From: Rhodocyclaceae bacterium
Lineage (GTDB): Bacteria; Pseudomonadota; Gammaproteobacteria; Burkholderiales; Rhodocyclaceae
Reading direction: 5' to 3'
Length of the DNA stretch: 46,504 nt
Assembly: GCA_003963315.1 (NCBI GenBank)
Contig: RXJP01000058.1
Span: 11,610 to 58,113 of the forward strand
This document shows, piece after piece, positions 23,962 through 32,231 of the stretch; the stretch's first letter is position 1; each line of letters starts with the position of its first letter. The notes beneath the pieces were generated by a model that saw only the letters and a program-made list of their open reading frames with translations, ran no database searches and was not told the origin of the DNA. The translations under genes and the position numbers were made by a program.

Positions 23962-23987
23962 AACGGGAAATCACTCTTCCCGTTTTT
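23962..23987 (+). other. Hairpin at the predicted 5' end of the operon transcript
   Basis: AACGGGAA (23962-23969) pairs with TTCCCGTT (23977-23984), followed by TTT. It looks like a terminator. However, the sigma-54 start site predicted near 23963 would put it at the very 5' end of the mRNA, where it more likely protects the message. Confidence 0.5.
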
Positions 23988-24017
23988 CAGACCAACAATC
24001 ATGAGGAGACTTTAGCA

Positions 24018-24929
24018 ATGCGCATGCAGCCCCTGTTTGGCCTTTTCCAGAAAACAATCACGACTTTCCTGACCGCCGTGCTCATCGGTACCGGCTGTAT
24101 CGCCTATGGAGCGGAAATAGCCACTGACCCGGGTGACTACGCCGCCCTGCCCGCTGGTGTCGACCTGGGCATCATGTATTACCAACACACGGAACGCGAC
24201 AAGTATTATTCCAATGGCAAGCAGTTACCGGGTACCGTTCGCCTTGATACCGACATCGGCTTGGCCCGCTGGGTGCACTTCACGAAAATCGGGGACTATG
24301 TAGCGGATCCCCAAATCATCATCCCCTTCGGCAGCGTCAAACTTAAGGACGGTAGCGCTATCGGCGCCCCTGCTTTGTCAGCCAGCGGTGTTGGAGATCC
24401 CTTGGTAGGCGGTACTTTATGGCTGGTTAACAACCCTGAACAAAAAAAATGGTTCGGCGTTTCCGCTTTCGCCTCCCTGCCCATGGGCAACTATGACCAG
24501 AACAAAGGCCCGGTCAATGTTGGCCAGAATCGCTGGAAAGGCATTTTCCATGCAGGTTATGTGGCAGCCCTTTCCGACCAATTCATTCTGGACGTAATCG
24601 GCGAATATGCTGTCTATGGAGACAACGACAAATACGCTGGTGCGAAATTAACCCAGGATGCCAGCCAAAGCCTCCAGGCCCATCTGCGTTATGTACTCTC
24701 CGCCACCAGCCACCTAGCCTTGTCCTATTACCACGATTTTGGTGGTGAAACCAAGATCAACGGCGTCGCCCAGAAGGACAGCATGGACAATGGCCGTTGG
24801 CTAGCGACCTATGCCACTTTCGTCGCACCCACCGTGCAAATACAAGTGCAAGCTGGTCAGTCCGCCAAGGTAGATAACGGCTTTAAAGAGTCCTCCCGTC
24901 TGAATCTACGCATCGTTAAGGTCTTCTGA
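24018..24929 (+). CDS. Outer-membrane protein, phenol-degradation MetA family
   Basis: This 303-residue protein has a signal peptide (hydrophobic core TTFLTAVLIGTGCIAYG, cleavage likely after residue 32) and a mature part of alternating beta strands ending in RIVKVF, as in outer-membrane beta-barrels. It resembles the MetA-pathway-of-phenol-degradation/transporter family, members of which sit in operons for aromatic or other hydrophobic substrates and are thought to aid uptake. GVDLGIMYYQHTERDKYY at the mature N-terminus and the regular YY/HYD strand pairs fit. AATCATGAGGAGACTTTAGC precedes the ATG, with GAGGAG as ribosome binding site. It is the first gene behind the sigma-54 promoter and probably brings in the alcohol oxidised by the downstream enzymes. 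Confidence 0.75.
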   Translation: MRMQPLFGLFQKTITTFLTAVLIGTGCIAYGAEIATDPGDYAALPAGVDLGIMYYQHTERDKYYSNGKQLPGTVRLDTDIGLARWVHFTKIGDYVADPQIIIPFGSVKLKDGSAIGAPALSASGVGDPLVGGTLWLVNNPEQKKWFGVSAFASLPMGNYDQNKGPVNVGQNRWKGIFHAGYVAALSDQFILDVIGEYAVYGDNDKYAGAKLTQDASQSLQAHLRYVLSATSHLALSYYHDFGGETKINGVAQKDSMDNGRWLATYATFVAPTVQIQVQAGQSAKVDNGFKESSRLNLRIVKVF

Positions 24930-25004
24930 TTCAATCCGGGACATACGCATTGAACGGAAATGCCGGGACAAATCTCGGCGTTTCATATTAGCCAGGAGAC
25001 AAAC

Positions 25005-25601
25005 ATGCAGTTGAAACCCAACACCCTCGTTGCCTTAATTCAAATTCAGCATATGGGCCGCCGTGATTTCCTCAAGTTCAGCAGCATTGCCGCCGGCCTG
25101 GCCGGAGCGATGGCCTCCGGCCTGCTCAATCCCCGGGACGCCTTCGCCGCCCTGCCGGCCGGCATCAAGTTCATGTCCGAAAGCGAATACTCCGTGTTCC
25201 GGCGCGTCATGGAAATCATGTTGCCGACAGAGGGCAGCAAGCTGGTGCCGCTGAGGGATATTCCCGTACTTCAAACCGTGGATGCGGCCCTGCTTGCCAC
25301 CATGGAGCCCCACATCCTGCAAGGACTCAAGGGCGGCATCGCCTACTTCAACCAGGGCCCGGTAGCGAATTTCGGCAAACCTTTCGTCGAACTGTCCGAT
25401 GCCGATGCAGCCCACTTCATGGACACCTGGGCCGACTCCAAAGAAGTACCCCAGCGCGCCTTGGCCGTGGGCCTGAAAAAGCTGGTGGGACTCGGCTACT
25501 TCGCCAACCCACCCACTTGGGCTCCGCTCGGCTATGACGGTCCTGTGAGTGATCGCTGGGGCCTCAAGCCCCAAGGCAACGCCCCCATGCCCAAGCACTG
25601 A
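25005..25601 (+). CDS. Tat-exported gluconate 2-dehydrogenase subunit 3-like protein
   Basis: This 198-residue protein has a twin-arginine signal (GRRDFLKFSSIAAGLAGA, RR at 19-20) with cleavage likely after AFA near residue 48. The mature part matches the small gamma subunit (gluconate 2-dehydrogenase subunit 3 family) of membrane FAD dehydrogenases: FMSESEYSVFRRVMEIMLP at its start, then helical segments. These subunits carry their flavoprotein partner through the Tat system and stabilise it. The start was set at ATG 25005 because CAGGAGACAAAC lies before it; the frame extends to 24960 without a ribosome binding site. The GMC flavoprotein gene follows after 20 bases, so a two-subunit complex is expected. 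Confidence 0.8.
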   Translation: MQLKPNTLVALIQIQHMGRRDFLKFSSIAAGLAGAMASGLLNPRDAFAALPAGIKFMSESEYSVFRRVMEIMLPTEGSKLVPLRDIPVLQTVDAALLATMEPHILQGLKGGIAYFNQGPVANFGKPFVELSDADAAHFMDTWADSKEVPQRALAVGLKKLVGLGYFANPPTWAPLGYDGPVSDRWGLKPQGNAPMPKH

Positions 25602-25621
25602 TTCCCGCGGAGAGAAAAGAC

Positions 25622-27199
25622 ATGACCAAGAACATCCAAATCCAGGCCCATGGTGCGTCCCATGGTCTCAAAGTTACCCAAGCCACCGACATCACGGACA
25701 GCAACATTCAATTGACGGCCGACGCGGTGATCGTCGGCTCAGGTGCCGGCGGTGCCATCGCCGCCTACGAGCTGGCGTCCAAGGGCAAGAAGGTGGTGGT
25801 GCTGGAAGCCGGCCCCTACGTACCTTCCGAGAAATTCAGCGAAATGATGGCAGTGGGTATGGGTACGCTCTACCAGGACCACGGCGGTCAGAACAACAGC
25901 TACGGCGACATCGCCATCCTGCAAGGCGCTTGCGTCGGCGGCTCCACGGTGGTGAACGCCGCCCTGTGCTTCCGTACCCCCGACTATTACCTGAAGCTGT
26001 GGGGCAAGGAATTCGGTCTGACCAATCTCACCACCAAAGTGATGACCCCCTATTTCGAGAAGGTGGAAAAAAACCTGCAAATCCGCCAGAACGCACCCCA
26101 CGAAACCAGCGTCGGCGCCGACCTGATCAACGCGGGCATCAGGAAGCTGGGCCTGCCACCGGGCATCGCCAAACGCAACGTGAAGAACTGCGGCCTGACC
26201 GGCTTCTGTTTCGCCGGCTGCAAGACGGACCGCAAACAGTCCATGCTCGTCACCTACCTGCCCTGGGCCGTGGCCAAGGGAGCGACCATCTATTCCGACA
26301 CCCGTGCGGTAAAAGTGCTGACCGACAACGGCAAGGCCAACGGTATCCTGGCCGAAGTGATCGATCCCGCCAACGGCCAAAAAAAGGCCGATGTACGTGT
26401 CGACGCACCCATCGTGATCCTCGCCGCCGGCCCGGTGCAGACCCCTATCCTGCTGATGAAGAGCGGCCTCGCCAATTCCAGCGGTCAGGTGGGCAAGAAC
26501 TTCGCCTGCCACCCGACCATGTCCTTGACCGCCGAGTTCGACAAGGAAGTGGACGACTTCCACGGTGCCACTCACTCCCTCTACATGGACAAGTACACCC
26601 TGCCCGAGGAAGGCGGCTACCTGCTGCTCAATGCCGTGCAGGACCCAGTGGAAGCCAGTTTCCAGGTAGAGCCGGGCACCGGTAAGCCCTACGTAGCCTA
26701 TATGAGCCGCTACCGCAATACCATTCGCCTCATCACTCTGATCCACGACAAGAACGTGGGCGAAGTGGTGTGGAAGGATGGCGCCAAGTCGATCAACTAC
26801 ACGGTAGATGATCATGACTTCGAGGCCATGAAAAAAGGGCTCAAGACCAACGCTCGCATCCTCTTCGCCTCGGGCGCCAAAAAGGTCTGGATTCCCTCAT
26901 CTCAACGCCAGGCAATTGAAAGCGAAAGTCAAATCGACGCAGTGATCGACGGCCTGAAGAACGAACCGGCCCGTTACCGCTACACCTCCTTCCATCCTCA
27001 AGGCACTTGCCGCATGGGCGCCGATCCGAAGCGCACGGTGGTCAATCCCAAGGGCGAGACCCACGATGTAAAGAACCTCTATGTCGCAGATGCCAGCCTG
27101 CTGCCGACATCCATCGGCTACAACCCGTCTGAAACCGTATACGCCCTGGCCAGTTATATCAGCGACCAGATCAACGCGGCCCATCCCGGCCACGCCTGA
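25622..27199 (+). CDS. GMC family FAD-dependent oxidoreductase (alcohol dehydrogenase type)
   Basis: This 525-residue flavoprotein oxidises an alcohol to an aldehyde or ketone. The dinucleotide motif is VGSGAGGAIAAYELASKGK (GSGAGG at 39-44), followed by VVVLEAG. GACVGGSTVVNAALCFRTP is the GMC signature near residues 102-120. The C-terminal active-site block is FHPQGTCRMGADP, then NLYVADASLLPTSIGYNPSE, with the catalytic His and Asn. CGLTGFCFAGCKTDRKQS places cysteines at 190, 196 and 200, a cluster seen in the long-chain-alcohol and gluconate-dehydrogenase-like branches. It has no signal peptide, so export could be by hitch-hiking on the Tat partner encoded upstream. The cytochrome c subunit typical of such complexes is missing here, leaving the electron acceptor unknown. 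Substrate unknown; a hydrophobic or aromatic alcohol is suggested by context. Confidence 0.85.
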   Translation: MTKNIQIQAHGASHGLKVTQATDITDSNIQLTADAVIVGSGAGGAIAAYELASKGKKVVVLEAGPYVPSEKFSEMMAVGMGTLYQDHGGQNNSYGDIAILQGACVGGSTVVNAALCFRTPDYYLKLWGKEFGLTNLTTKVMTPYFEKVEKNLQIRQNAPHETSVGADLINAGIRKLGLPPGIAKRNVKNCGLTGFCFAGCKTDRKQSMLVTYLPWAVAKGATIYSDTRAVKVLTDNGKANGILAEVIDPANGQKKADVRVDAPIVILAAGPVQTPILLMKSGLANSSGQVGKNFACHPTMSLTAEFDKEVDDFHGATHSLYMDKYTLPEEGGYLLLNAVQDPVEASFQVEPGTGKPYVAYMSRYRNTIRLITLIHDKNVGEVVWKDGAKSINYTVDDHDFEAMKKGLKTNARILFASGAKKVWIPSSQRQAIESESQIDAVIDGLKNEPARYRYTSFHPQGTCRMGADPKRTVVNPKGETHDVKNLYVADASLLPTSIGYNPSETVYALASYISDQINAAHPGHA

Positions 27200-27214
27200 C
27201 ACGAGGTATCGATA

Positions 27215-28675
27215 ATGACTGTGATGACCACTTCCCGCTGGGAAGGCAAAATTTTCCAAGGAAATTGGGTGCAGGGTGGCGGTGAATCGATTGCCGTACA
27301 CGAACCAGCCACCGGCAAAACGCTCGCCACCCTGGCGACAGCCAGCGTCGAAGATGTCGGCACCGCCGTGGCGTTGGCTAGGGATGCCCAGAAACAATGG
27401 GCGGCAACTCCCTTCGACCAACGCGCAGAAATCCTCCGCAACGTGGCCCGTCTGCTCAAGGAACGCGCCGCCCTCATCAACGAGTGGAACATGCGCGAAT
27501 GCGGCTCCATCCGACCCAAGGCCGAATGGGAGCTGCATGCTACTTATGAGCAGGCCAATATGGCGGCGGCCATGCCTATGCAGCCCTTCGGCGAAATTTT
27601 CCCGTCGTCCATGCCCGGCCGCACGAATTACTGGCAGCGGGTTCCCATCGGCGTAATTGGCGTGATCGCGCCGTGGAATTTCCCCATCCTGCTTGGCCTG
27701 CGCTCGGTATTGCCGGCCTTGGCCATGGGCAATGCGGTGATTCTCAAACCCGACATACAGAGCGCCATTTGCGGCGGGCTACTGCTGGCGGAGATATTCG
27801 AGGATGCTGGGCTGCCCAAAGGCGTGCTGCACGTATTACCGGGCGGTCCCGCCATCGGCGATGCCCTAGTGCGCCATTCGGACGTGGGCATGATCTCCTT
27901 CACAGGTTCCACCCCAGTAGGCCGGCAGATTGGCGAAACCTGCGGCCGCATGCTCAAAAAAGCAGCCCTGGAACTGGGCGGCAACAACGCCCTCATTGTC
28001 CTGGATGACGCTGACCTGGATAGCGCAAGTTCGTGTGGTGCCTGGGGGTCTTTCCTGCACCAGGGGCAAATCTGCATGCAGACCGGACGCCACCTGGTCC
28101 AACGAGGTGTTGCCGAACGCTATGCAAGCATGCTGGCCGAGCGGGCTGCCAAGCTGGTCGTGGGCGATCCTGCCACCGGCCCGGTACACCTGGGCCCGTT
28201 GATCAATGAACGGCAGGCGGTCAAGGTGGAAAACATTGTCCGCCAATCGGTATCCATGGGTGCAAAACTGCTAACCGGTGGTCGACAGAAGGGTTTGTTC
28301 TTCTCTGCCACGGTACTGGACAAAGTGACTCCCGAGATGCCTGCCTTCACTGAAGAAATCTTCGGCCCGGTCGCGCCCGTCACAATCTTTGATACCGAAG
28401 AGGAAGCCATCGCCCTGGTGAACAGTTCGCCTTACGGATTGGCGGCAGCGGTACACAGCCGTTCCATTCCCCGTGCGATAAGCGTGGCCTCCCGACTCAA
28501 GGCCGGCATGGTGCACATCAACGACCAGACGGTGAACAACGAGTTCCAAGTGCCTTTTGGCGGCATGGGTGCTTCCGGTAACCACGGACGCTTCGGCGGT
28601 CCTGCGAGCTTCGAGGAATTCACGCAGACACAATGGGTCAGCGTGATGAACCAGGGCATACAGTACCCGTTCTAG
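27215..28675 (+). CDS. Benzaldehyde dehydrogenase-type (XylC-like) aldehyde dehydrogenase
   Basis: This 486-residue NAD(P)-dependent cytoplasmic enzyme oxidises an aldehyde to a carboxylate. The glycine motif is FTGSTPVGRQIGE, the general-base Glu is in LELGGNNALIVLDDADLD, and the nucleophilic Cys is in FLHQGQICMQTGRHLV. EEIFGPVAPV and AGMVHINDQTVNNEFQVPFGGMGASG follow. From memory these blocks align closely with XylC-type benzaldehyde dehydrogenases, so an aromatic or terpenoid aldehyde is a sensible guess. It is the last gene of the operon, 15 bases after the GMC gene, and is followed by a terminator. Because the flavoprotein may work in the periplasm and this enzyme in the cytoplasm, the aldehyde would have to cross the inner membrane. 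Confidence 0.87.
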   Translation: MTVMTTSRWEGKIFQGNWVQGGGESIAVHEPATGKTLATLATASVEDVGTAVALARDAQKQWAATPFDQRAEILRNVARLLKERAALINEWNMRECGSIRPKAEWELHATYEQANMAAAMPMQPFGEIFPSSMPGRTNYWQRVPIGVIGVIAPWNFPILLGLRSVLPALAMGNAVILKPDIQSAICGGLLLAEIFEDAGLPKGVLHVLPGGPAIGDALVRHSDVGMISFTGSTPVGRQIGETCGRMLKKAALELGGNNALIVLDDADLDSASSCGAWGSFLHQGQICMQTGRHLVQRGVAERYASMLAERAAKLVVGDPATGPVHLGPLINERQAVKVENIVRQSVSMGAKLLTGGRQKGLFFSATVLDKVTPEMPAFTEEIFGPVAPVTIFDTEEEAIALVNSSPYGLAAAVHSRSIPRAISVASRLKAGMVHINDQTVNNEFQVPFGGMGASGNHGRFGGPASFEEFTQTQWVSVMNQGIQYPF

Positions 28676-28715
28676 CTATTCTTCACGCACGCCTCCTCGT
28701 GTGTGCTTACCTCAC

Positions 28716-28743
28716 AGGCTGCCTGCGCGCAGCCTTCTTTTTT
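28716..28743 (+). terminator. Intrinsic terminator after the aldehyde dehydrogenase gene
   Basis: AGGCTGC (28716-28722) pairs with GCAGCCT (28729-28735) across a six-base loop, followed by TCTTTTTTT. It ends the alcohol oxidation operon and separates it from the activator gene at 28825. Confidence 0.85.
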
Positions 28744-28824
28744 GGCTGATCACGATAGCACCGAGCGGGATCAAGGCGACTAGAATAGACGAAACCTAAA
28801 ATAAAAATTCCTGAGGAGAGACGA

Positions 28825-30708
28825 ATGAGTCGGTTGATTCCCCTGTCGCTGCAAAAGCTTGCCGCCGCAAGACGCGCCTATTTCGAGGATGGTGTCGAGC
28901 CTGATGGAATTGTCGATCAAGCCATCTACCATTCATGGAACCGTTGCCTTGCTGCCGACCGGCGTGAGATGGACATGGTGGAATTCGAACCTATCGCACG
29001 TGGCCAGTTGAGGGATCTGATGGATGGCAACGAGTCTTTGCTACGGGCTGCGGCAACGCCCCTGGATAGCCTGGCAAAAGCCGTTTCCGGCGCTGGCTAC
29101 GCGGTACTGATGACCGATGCTCAGGGCTACGCACTCTCGGTCCATGGCTCTTTCATGCACCGCGCGAGTCCGATGCGGAAAGCCTTCCGCCAGGGGGTGG
29201 ACTTATCGGAAAGAAGCATCGGTACCTCGGCCATGGCTTGTGCCCTGGCCGAAAGGAAGGCGGTCCGGGTGTTCGGCCCCGAGCATTTCTTTGCCGCGAA
29301 CCATGTTTTTCACTGTGCGGCGGCACCGATCATGGCGCCGTCGGGCACCGTGGTCGGCGTCGTGGACATCACGCGGGATACCCCGCAGCCAGACCTGGGC
29401 GCCCTCTCCCTCGTCAGTCAATGCGCACAGGCCATTGAGCGGGAACTGTTCCGACAAGTCCCCTTTTTCCTCACTATCAATCTGTCCTGGCATCAGACGT
29501 ATCCCAACAGCCATCCCGACCTGATGCTTTCCTTCGGCCCCGACGGCGAACTGCTTGCGCTCAATGAAAATGCATGCCGCTTCATAGGGCTTCGTAGCAA
29601 AGTGCCAGGGCTGTATTTCGAAGACATTTTCGATGGCGACTTCGGCCAGTATGTGATTTTGCTGGGCAGGGAACCCCAACCACAGCCGATCCACCTCCGT
29701 TCCGGCCTTTGCCTCTATGCGATGCGCCAGGAGCCGACAGGTGGCATATCCATGGCCGTAGACAAGGACACCCAGACGCCATACAGGGCTACGCCCGTGC
29801 GACAGCCGGAATTCGGCGAACCCGAAATCAATCGGCAGATGGATACGGCGCTGCGCACCATGGCAAGCGGGCTGGCCCTGCTCATACAAGGGGAAACCGG
29901 CACCGGCAAGGAAGTAATCGCAAACGCATTGCATCAGCAAAGCCGGGGGAGCAAGGGGCCGATGATCGCGATCAATTGTGCGGCCATTCCGGAAAACCTG
30001 ATCGAAGGGGAACTGTTCGGCTACGTAGGCGGCGCTTATACGGGCGCTCGACGCGAGGGAGCGCAGGGAAAAATCGAAATGGCCGATGGCGGCACCCTGT
30101 TCCTTGATGAAATCGGGGACATGCCCCATCATTTGCAGGCGAGACTACTGCGTGTGCTGGAGACCCGGGAGGTCTGCCGTTTGGGCGCGGATAAGGCGAG
30201 GAAGGTGAACTTCCAGTTGATCTGTGCCACCCACCAGGATATTCCACAGGCCATCCGTGCTGGCCTGTTCCGTGAAGACCTGTATTACCGGATCAACGGT
30301 TTCATCATGACGCTGCCTCCCTTAAGAGAAAGGTCCCGCCTCTTGTCCCTGGCACAAGCTCTTTTGGACGAAATCTCCGCAGGTCAACGCTCCCTGTCAT
30401 TGGAAATTTCCAGCCTACTGGAACAACACGACTGGCGTGGCAATGTCCGGGAACTGAAACATGCCCTGACTTACGCCCATGCCGTAGCTCCAGCGAATGT
30501 ATCCCTGGATCAGACCCACTTCCCCGCCACCTTGCAACTAGGCAGACAACCCGCACCGGATCAGGGACTGCTCAAAACCTTGGAAGACAAGGCCATCGAC
30601 GAGGCCCTGCGCCAGGCCCAGGGCAATGCCAACCAAGCCGCAAAGTCATTAGGCATCAGCAGAGCCACCCTTTACCGGCGCTTGCAAAAGAACAAGGCCG
30701 ATCATTAG
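28825..30708 (+). CDS. Sigma-54-dependent activator, AcoR type (GAF - AAA+ - Fis HTH)
   Basis: This 627-residue enhancer-binding protein activates sigma-54 RNA polymerase. Its N-terminal half (about residues 80-215) is a GAF-like sensor as in AcoR/DhaR regulators, followed by a PAS-like segment near residues 235-300. The AAA+ domain has Walker A GETGTGKE (356-363), the polymerase-contact loop GAYTGA (403-408, Tyr in place of the usual Phe), Walker B GGTLFLDEIGD (422-432), and the arginine-finger region FREDLYYRINGF. The C-terminal helix-turn-helix is of Fis type (NANQAAKSLGISRATLYRRL). GAGGAGAGACGA precedes the ATG. It follows the alcohol operon in the same direction behind a terminator, so it has its own promoter. 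By position it is the activator of the -24/-12 promoter at 23937. The inducer is probably the alcohol or aldehyde. Confidence 0.92.
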   Translation: MSRLIPLSLQKLAAARRAYFEDGVEPDGIVDQAIYHSWNRCLAADRREMDMVEFEPIARGQLRDLMDGNESLLRAAATPLDSLAKAVSGAGYAVLMTDAQGYALSVHGSFMHRASPMRKAFRQGVDLSERSIGTSAMACALAERKAVRVFGPEHFFAANHVFHCAAAPIMAPSGTVVGVVDITRDTPQPDLGALSLVSQCAQAIERELFRQVPFFLTINLSWHQTYPNSHPDLMLSFGPDGELLALNENACRFIGLRSKVPGLYFEDIFDGDFGQYVILLGREPQPQPIHLRSGLCLYAMRQEPTGGISMAVDKDTQTPYRATPVRQPEFGEPEINRQMDTALRTMASGLALLIQGETGTGKEVIANALHQQSRGSKGPMIAINCAAIPENLIEGELFGYVGGAYTGARREGAQGKIEMADGGTLFLDEIGDMPHHLQARLLRVLETREVCRLGADKARKVNFQLICATHQDIPQAIRAGLFREDLYYRINGFIMTLPPLRERSRLLSLAQALLDEISAGQRSLSLEISSLLEQHDWRGNVRELKHALTYAHAVAPANVSLDQTHFPATLQLGRQPAPDQGLLKTLEDKAIDEALRQAQGNANQAAKSLGISRATLYRRLQKNKADH

Positions 30709-30827
30709 GCATTAGGCGATCGAGAAATTAGCTGGCAATTTCCGGCCACCATGGAATCGATACAGACCAAGCTCGTCCCATAGCTACCTGTCAGTAAAAT
30801 AGGCTTCACTACATTCCGACAGCTACT

Positions 30828-31016
30828 TTGACCGTGTCAGAAACCGCGCCCCGCTGCCCCCGTTGCGCCCACTACTTCATCACCCACGACCCCAACTTTC
30901 CCTACGGCTGCCGCGCCCTGGCCTTCAAGAGCCGCAACGCGCCAGAAAGGGAAGTGCAGGGCGCGTCGGGCATGCCCTGCCAGACCTTCACGCCCAAGCC
31001 ATCGGTAAGAAATTAA
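30828..31016 (+). CDS. Small cysteine-rich protein, non-ATG start
   Basis: This protein of 60-62 residues has two cysteine pairs: PRCPRCAHYFITHDPNFPYG begins with CPRC, and later single cysteines occur in YGCRALAFKS and GMPCQTF. The pattern C-x2-C-H-Y-F-I-T-H-D resembles a small zinc-binding fold found widely in betaproteobacteria, where it is sometimes labelled uracil-DNA glycosylase; 62 residues are far too few for that enzyme, so I would not use the name. Start is TTG 30828 or GTG 30834; neither has a clear Shine-Dalgarno. It is convergent with the GGDEF gene. Function unknown. Confidence 0.6.
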   Translation: MTVSETAPRCPRCAHYFITHDPNFPYGCRALAFKSRNAPEREVQGASGMPCQTFTPKPSVRN

Positions 31017-31031
31017 CGCGGGAAAATTCCG

Positions 31032-32117
31032 CTAGGCGGTGACCACCCGATTGCGGCCGCCGTGCTTGGCCTGATACACGGCCTGGTCCGCCGCGGCGAT
31101 CATGCGCGCAGCCTGGTCCGCCAGGGGCGCATCGCCTCCTTCCGCCGCCAGCACCGACACACCGATGGATGCGGTAACGATCAAGGACTCGCCGGGCAGC
31201 GCCTCGAAGCAATGGGCGGCAATGTTGGCGCGGATACGCTCGGCGATTTCCCTTGCGTGCATCAACGTGGTTTGGGGCAGCAGCGCCACGAATTCCTCGC
31301 CGCCGTAGCGGGCGACGATGTCGCAGGAACGCAGCAGCAGTTTGATGACATTGGCCGCCTTGCGCAGCACCTCGTCCCCGGCCTGGTGGCCAAGGGTATC
31401 GTTGATGCGCTTGAAGTGGTCCAGGTCAAAGAACATGCAGGCCAGGGAAGCGCCGGTGCGCCGCGCCAGGGCCACCTCCTCCAGGCAACGGCATTCGAAA
31501 TAGCGGCGGTTGTTGATGCCGGTCAGGGCATCGGTCAGGCCTACCGATTTGAGCCGCTCATGGTTGAGGGCATTCTCCAGACAGATGCTGGCGATGGCGG
31601 TCAGCCGTTCGAGGAAGTCGGTACTGCTGTCGGCGCTGAAGCGCTCGGCATTGGCGCTGCCCAGGTGCAAGCCGCCGATCAAGGCATCCTGGCGGGTCAG
31701 GGGCAGCAATGCCACCGAGGCAATACCGGCCTCCGGCGCACACGTCCGCCCGAGAGCAGCGCCCCCCGTGGAGCCGAGATAGGGCCTCCCCTGGGGATAC
31801 AGGCCCGCCAATTCCGCCCCGCTTTCCAATAAGCGCAAACCCGGCAGGGCCGCGCCGTCCCGGCTCTCCTGCTCCAGCAGCCGGGCGATTTCGTATTCGG
31901 GATCGATCAGCAGCAGGGTTAGGCTGTCCAGTTTGAAGACGTCGCGGAAATCCCTGAGCAGGAGCTGGATCACTTCCGCCAGGGAATGGGTGCCGATCAA
32001 ACGCCGTTCGATCAAGTCGAAACGCCGCAGTTTTTCCTCGTTCTGCCGCGCCTCCGCCAGCAGGGACTGGAGCTGCTGGCGCAGATGCTGGTTTTCGGCG
32101 GTCAGGGCGTTATCCAT
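31032..32117 (-). CDS. Diguanylate cyclase with coiled coil and GAF/DUF484-like sensor
   Basis: This 361-residue cytoplasmic protein makes c-di-GMP. A short N-terminal coiled coil (LTAENQHLRQQLQSLLAEAR, about 5-30) leads to a GAF/DUF484-like domain (about 40-190) and a GGDEF domain. The active site is RYGGEEF (GGEEF at 272-276), which is catalytically competent. RSCD (263-266) is an RxxD inhibitory site exactly five residues before it. The start was set at MDNALTAENQ (ATG, 32115-32117 on the complement), where family-like sequence begins; a frame extending to 32219 adds residues that coincide with a hairpin. It lies 114 bases downstream of the monooxygenase gene on the same strand; a 11-bp stem lies between them, so cotranscription is uncertain. 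Confidence 0.9.
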   Translation of the reverse strand: MDNALTAENQHLRQQLQSLLAEARQNEEKLRRFDLIERRLIGTHSLAEVIQLLLRDFRDVFKLDSLTLLLIDPEYEIARLLEQESRDGAALPGLRLLESGAELAGLYPQGRPYLGSTGGAALGRTCAPEAGIASVALLPLTRQDALIGGLHLGSANAERFSADSSTDFLERLTAIASICLENALNHERLKSVGLTDALTGINNRRYFECRCLEEVALARRTGASLACMFFDLDHFKRINDTLGHQAGDEVLRKAANVIKLLLRSCDIVARYGGEEFVALLPQTTLMHAREIAERIRANIAAHCFEALPGESLIVTASIGVSVLAAEGGDAPLADQAARMIAAADQAVYQAKHGGRNRVVTA

Positions 32118-32185
32118 GGACACACAGGGCAAAGGACCTGCGCCATGGTAGCCGAGGCCAGGCCCTCCTTGTGTGACATATGCTG

Positions 32186-32225
32186 CGGGAAATGTGAGCG
32201 GGGCTTCCTCCAGCCACATTTCCCG
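32186..32225 (-). terminator. Hairpin after the monooxygenase gene
   Basis: CGGGAAATGTG (32186-32196) and CACATTTCCCG (32215-32225) are perfect 11-base inverted arms around 18 bases. It lies just after the monooxygenase stop. No T-tract follows on the transcribed strand, so it may stabilise the 3' end or attenuate transcription into the GGDEF gene rather than terminate fully. Confidence 0.45.
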
Positions 32226-32231
32226 TGAGGA

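Noticed and set aside
23962-23987. Intrinsic terminator for the cox operon
   Set aside because: It lies over 220 bases after ctaA and coincides with the predicted sigma-54 start site, so it is better read as a 5'-end hairpin of the next transcript.
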